Origin: CBDBJR01 sp965206445
Lineage (GTDB): Bacteria > Pseudomonadota > Gammaproteobacteria > Arenicellales > Poriferihabitantaceae
Assembly (NCBI GenBank): GCA_965206445.1
Contig: CBDBJR010000001.1
Location: 434,001-498,000, forward strand
DNA length: 64,000 nucleotides
Direction of reading: 5' to 3'
Of the stretch, positions 56,401-62,400 are shown piece after piece; positions within the stretch are counted from its first letter, which is position 1; each line of letters opens with the position of its first letter. The notes under the pieces were generated by a model. It worked only from the letters and a program-made list of their open reading frames with translations, had not been told where the DNA came from and searched no databases. A program made the position numbers and the translations under genes.

Positions 56401-59400
56401 CGCACGCTGTCCGGCACCCCGCTCACCGCCGCCGACCCGGTCACGCTGCGCTACACCGCCACCGACGGGGCCAGCACCGTCACGCAGACGTTTACGTTCG
56501 CCGTCACCGGGCTGCGGCTGCCGGCGCTGGCCGACCGCCGCTGGCCGGCCGGTCGGCCGCTCGAGTTGCCGCTGCCGCAGGCCACCGGTGCCAGCGGCGC
56601 CGTCGTCTACACGCTGCTCGCCGCGCGGCGCCCGGCCGCGCCGGTTGAGGATGCGCTGGCCGCGCCGGTTGAGGTCGCGCTGGCGACCGCGCTGCCGGGG
56701 CTGACGTTTGACCCCGTGGCGCGCACGCTGTCCGGTACCCCGACCCGGGTGACCGCCAGGCCGGTGCGGCTGACCTGGAGCGCCACCGACCGGCTGGCCA
56801 CCACCCGGGTGCGCTTTGAGGTCCACGTTGACGGGCCGACGCTGACCGCACCGGAGGCGCAGTTCTATCTGGTCGGGCGGCGGCTGCCGGCGGTGACGCT
56901 GCCGCCGGCCACCGGCGTCATCGGCAGCGTTGCCTACGCGCTGACCGGGCCGGACGCCGCGCCGCTGGCCACCGTCCTGCCGGGGCTGGGGTTTGACGCC
57001 GCCAACCGCATGCTGACCGGCATCCCGACCACCGGCACCGAGCCGGTGATGCTGACCTACACCGCCACCGGCGAGGGCGCCACCGGCAGCGTCACCTTTC
57101 CGGTTACCGTGGTCGGGCCGCGGCTGGCGCCGCTGCCGGACCGCGCCTGGCGGGTCGGCCGGACGCTGGGCGCGGTCGTACTGCCGTTGGCCACCGACGC
57201 CGTCAGCGCAGTCACCTACCGCCTGACCGGCCCGGACAGTCAGAACCTGGCGCGCGCGCTGCCGGGGCTGACCTTCACCCCGGCCAGCCGCGCGCTGACC
57301 GGCCGGCCGGCCGTGGCGGGTGAAACCACGCTGACCTACGCCGCCGCCACCGTCGACGACGGCACCGCCACCGCCGTCTTTACCGTCGTCATCAGCGGCG
57401 GGCCGCAGTTGGCCGCGCTCGCGCCGCGCACGCGCGCTTTTGCGCGCGGCAGTCCGCTGCTGCCGCTGACGCTGCCGCCGGCCACCAACACGGTCGGCGC
57501 GCTGGCCTACACGCTGACCGGCGCCGCCGGCACCGCGCTGGCGTCGCGGCTGCCGGGGCTGACGTTTGACGCCGCTGCGCGCACGCTGTCCGGCACCCCG
57601 ACGGTGGTCACCGCCGCGCCGGTGATGCTGACCTACACCGTCACCGATGAGGTCGGCAGCGCCGCGCAGACGGTTGCTGTCAGTGTCATCGGGCCGCGCC
57701 TGAGCGGGCCGACCCCGGCGCAGTCCTATGCGCGCGGCGTCGCCATCGTGCCGCTGACGCTGCCGGCCACCGACGCTGCCGGCGCCGCTACCGTTTACAC
57801 GCTGACCGCGACCGTCACGCCGGACGGCAGCGCCGCGCCGACCCGCATCCCGGTGGGCGCGGCGATCCCGGGGCTGACGTTTGACGCCGCCGCGCGCACG
57901 CTGTCCGGCACCCCGATGGTGGTCGGCATGACCACGCTGACCTACACCGCCACCGACCCGCCGACCGACGAATTGGCCGCGGCGACCGCCAGCGCCACGT
58001 TTGCGGTCGTCGTTACCGGTCCGGGGTTGCGCGCACCGGCGGAGCAGCGCTATACCGCCGGCGTCACCAGCGTGCCGTTGACGCTGCCGCTCGCCACCGG
58101 CACCACCGGCACGGCGACCTACGCGCTGACCGGCCCGAGCGGCGCCGACCTGGCCGCGGTGCTGCCGGGGCTGACGTTTGCGCCGGCCGACCGCATCCTG
58201 TCCGGCCGGCCGGTCAGCGGCACCGCGGCGGTGATGTTGACCTACACCGTCACCGACAACGCCAGCCCGGTCAGCGCCACCTTTAGCGTCACCGTCGGCG
58301 GCCCGCAGTTGCCCGCACCGGTGGCCGAGCGGCACTATGTCGCCGGCACGCCGCTCCCCGGCGTCGCGCTGCCGGCGGCCACCAACGACCGCGGCGCGAC
58401 CACCTACACGCTGCTCGGGCCGGATGGGGTCGCACTGGCGGCGGCCATACCGGGGCTGCGGTTTAACCCGGTTACCCGCGTGCTGTCCGGCACGCCGACC
58501 ACCGGCGCCGCCGACCCGATCACGCTGACCTATATTGCCACCGACGACGACGGCACCGCCGCGTACCGTCTGCGCGTCACCGTCGACGGGCCGCAGTTGC
58601 CGCCGTCGCCCAATCGGGTTTTTGCCGCCGGCGTGCCCATTGACGTCGTGTTGCCGGCGGCCGCCAACGACCGCGGCACGACCATCTACACGCTGACCGG
58701 AGCCGATGGCATCCCGGTGGCCGAGCTGCTCGCGGCCGGCGCGCTGACCTTTACCGCGCGCACGCGTCGGCTGACCGGACAGCCTATCCCGGACAGCAAC
58801 ACGGCGCGCGCGACCGCCACGTTGATCTATACCGCCGCCGACGCCGTCGGCGTCGCCACGCAGCGCTTTACGCTTACCGTCAACCGCACTGGCCCGACGC
58901 TGTCGTCACCCGGCAATCAGGTCTTTGCGGTCGGCCGCGCGCTCGTGCCGTTGACGCTGCCGGCGGCCGTCAGCGTGGTCACCGCCGCCAGCACGCTGAC
59001 CTATGCGCTGGTCGGGCCGAACGGCCGCGATGTGAGCGCGTTGCCGGGGCTGACGTTTGACCCGGCGTCACGCACGCTGTCCGGCACCCCGACCACCGGC
59101 GCCGGCCCGCTGACGCTGACCTACACCGTCACCGAAAACGTCGCCGGCGACACCACCGCCAGCGGCAGCAGCACGGTGCGCTTTGCGGTCACCATCAGCG
59201 GGCCGCAGCTGGCGGCGCTGGCGGCGTACGCGGTGGCCGCCGGCAGCGCCGTCGACCTGACGCTGCCGCCGGCGACCAACGACCACGGCGCCACCGTCTA
59301 CGCGCTGACCGCGCCGCGCGGCGCGGCGGTGACGACCGTGCTGCCGGGGCTGACGTTTGACCCCACGGCGCGCACGCTGTCCGGTACGCCGTCCGTCGGC

Positions 59401-62400
59401 GTCAACCCGGTCACGCTGCGCTACCGCGCCACCGATGCCGACGGTACCGCCACGGTCCCCTTTGCGGTCACCGTCAACGGGCCGACGCTGACCGCGCCGG
59501 GCGCGCAGTCCTTTATCGTCGGCGACCCAATCCCGCCGCTGCTGCTGCCGGCGGCGGGCCGCATCAGCGGCCCGGTGTTCTACACGCTGACCGGGCCGGG
59601 CGGCATCGGTCTGGGGCAGGCCGTGCCGGGGCTGGTCTTCACCCCGGCCACCCGCACCCTGTTCGGCATCCCGACCCGGCCCACCGGCGGCAGCGTGCAG
59701 CTGACCTACCGCGCCACCGACGCCGACGGTACCGCGACGGCCACCTTTGCCGTCACCTTCCCGCTGACCCTGCCCAGGCCGGAGAATGTGACCGTGAACG
59801 GCGGCGAGCCGGTGCAGGTCGTACTGCCGGTGGCCGGCAACAGCGCCGGCGCCGGCGCCGTCATCTACGCGCTGGTTGGCCCGAATGGCCGTGATTTGAG
59901 CGAGCTGGCGGGGCTGACGTTTGACCCGGGCACCGGCACCCTGTTCGGCACGCCGACCCAACCCGGACAAACCGCTTTTCAGCTGACCTACAGCGCCACC
60001 GACCGGCGCGGCACCACCTCGGTAGACTTTTTCATAACCATCAACGGCCCGGTGTTGGACGCAGTGGCGGAGGTGACGTTTTTGGCCGGCAACCCGACCA
60101 TCCAGCAGTTGCCGACGGCCGTTAACGCCAATAACAGCATTGCCTCCACCTACACGCTGACCGGCCCGAACGGCGGCCCGCTGCCCGCCGGGCTGACGTT
60201 TGTCGCGTCGTCCACCCAGCGGCTGACCGGCACAGCGCCGGTTGTTGGCACCACGACGCTGACCTACACGGCCACTGCCGCGATCAGTACTGACAGCGAA
60301 CTAACCGGCACCGCCACGCGCATCTTCGACTTCATCGTCGTCGGCCCGACGGTGGCGGCGGTGGCCAATCAAAACTGGCCGTCTGGTGTGCCGCTTGCTC
60401 TCGAGTTGCCGCTGGTGGCCACGCGGAGCATCCCCGGGTCGGAGGTGTCCTACTCGCTGACCGGCCCCGATGGCGCCGCGCTGGACGCGCTGCCGGGGCT
60501 GTCGTTTGACCCGGCGCTGAGGTTTGACCCGGCCACCCGCCGGCTGACCGGCACGCCGGTCACGGCCGGCAGCACGGTGCTGAACTACATAGTCCGCGAG
60601 TTTTTCGAAGGCTTCACTTCCCTGACCGCCACCGTGTCGTTCACGGTCACGGTCGACGGCCTGCGGCTGCTGGCGGTGCCGGGTGCGCAGACCCTGGCGC
60701 GCGGCAGCAGCGTTGCGCTGACGTTGCCGGCGGCGGCGCGCGGCGCGACCGGGTCGCTGCCGACCTACACGCTGACCGGCCCCCACGGCGTCGCGCTGGC
60801 GAGCGTGCTACCGGGGCTGACGTTTGACCCGGTCACCCGCACGCTGTCCGGCACGCCGACCGCTGCCGACCCGGTGCTGCTGACCTACACCGCCACCGAC
60901 AGCGTCGGCGCGGACACCGCCGCGTTTGCCGTCACCATCAGCGGGCCGCGGCTGCGCGCGCTGCCGGATCGCAGCTATCGCGTCGGCGACCCGATCCGCG
61001 CGCTGACGCTGCCGCCGGCCACCGGCACCCTCATCGACGGCGCCGTCGTCTACACGCTGAGCGACGCCGACGGCCTGCTGCCGCCGGGGCTGGCGTTTAT
61101 CCCGGCCACCCGGGTGCTGTCCGGCACGCCGCAGGTGCCGACCGCGTCCGACGCGCCGGTGACGCTGACCTACCGCGCGCAGGCCGCCGTCAGTGCCGCC
61201 ACGGTGTCGTTTGACCTCACCATCGCCGCACTCCCCCCGGTGCCCGAGTTGCGACTGACGACGGCGCTGCAGGATCAGCGCTTTCCGGCCGGCCAGCCGC
61301 TGAGCCCCGTCGTGCTGCCGGCGGCCGCCCGCGGCAACCTGCAGACGGCAGTCCGCTACCGCCTGCGCAACGACCCGACCGACCCCAACCTGCCCTCCGA
61401 GCTTTTCGAGGGGCTGCTCTTGCCCACGGGGGTGTTGTTCGATCCCCTCACCCGCACGCTGACCGGCCAGCCGCTCGATGTGTCACCGCCGTCCTTCAGG
61501 CTGATCTATACCGCCGAAGACGTGCTGGGGGGGCGCATTGAGGCCGTGTTTACCCTGCACATCACGGGGCCGCGGCTGCTGCCCTCCCCCACCACCTTGA
61601 GCAGCCCCGTATACCAGGTCGGTCAGTCGGTTACAGAGACCCTGCCGCTGGCCACCAACATCAACGGCGATGCCACCTACGCCTTGCGCGGGGTGCTCGG
61701 CGAGGCGGTGGGTGTCGTGGTGCCCGGCCTTACATTCCGCCCCGACACCCGCGTCCTGTCCGGCACCTTGACCACTGCCGGCGGCAGTCAGTTGCGCTAC
61801 ACCGCCACCGACACCGTCGGCACCGACCAGAGATTTATTGGCATCACGGTTCTTGGGCCGAGTCTCTCCAGTTTGCCAGCTCGGGTTTATACCGTTAATC
61901 AGGAGATCGCCTCCGTGGTGCTGCCGGATGGCAGACGCGCCGGCACCGACGGCCCGCTGACCTACACGCTGACCGGCCCGAACGGCACCCCCGTGGCGGC
62001 GGCGGTGCCGGGGCTGACGTTTGACCCGGCCGCGAACGCCCGGCTGCTGTCCGGCACGCCGACCACAGTGGGGGCTACCACGCTGACCTATACGCTGGCC
62101 GACGCCAGGGGTGCCGCCACGGAAACCTTTCCCGTCATCGTTGTCGCCGGGCCGGGTCTGACTGCGCCGCGCCTCTTGGCATATCCACTCGGTCGGGTGC
62201 TCACGCCGCTGACGCTGCCGGCGGCCACCGACACCGTCGGCGACCTGCGCTACACGTTGACCGGCCCGGACGGCCTGGCGGCGGCGGTGCCGGGGCTGAC
62301 GTTTGAGCCGTCGTCGCGCACGCTGTCCGGCCGGCCGACCGCCCTCGGCCGGGTGGCGCTGCGCTACACCGCCACCGATACCGCCGGCAGTGCCACGGTG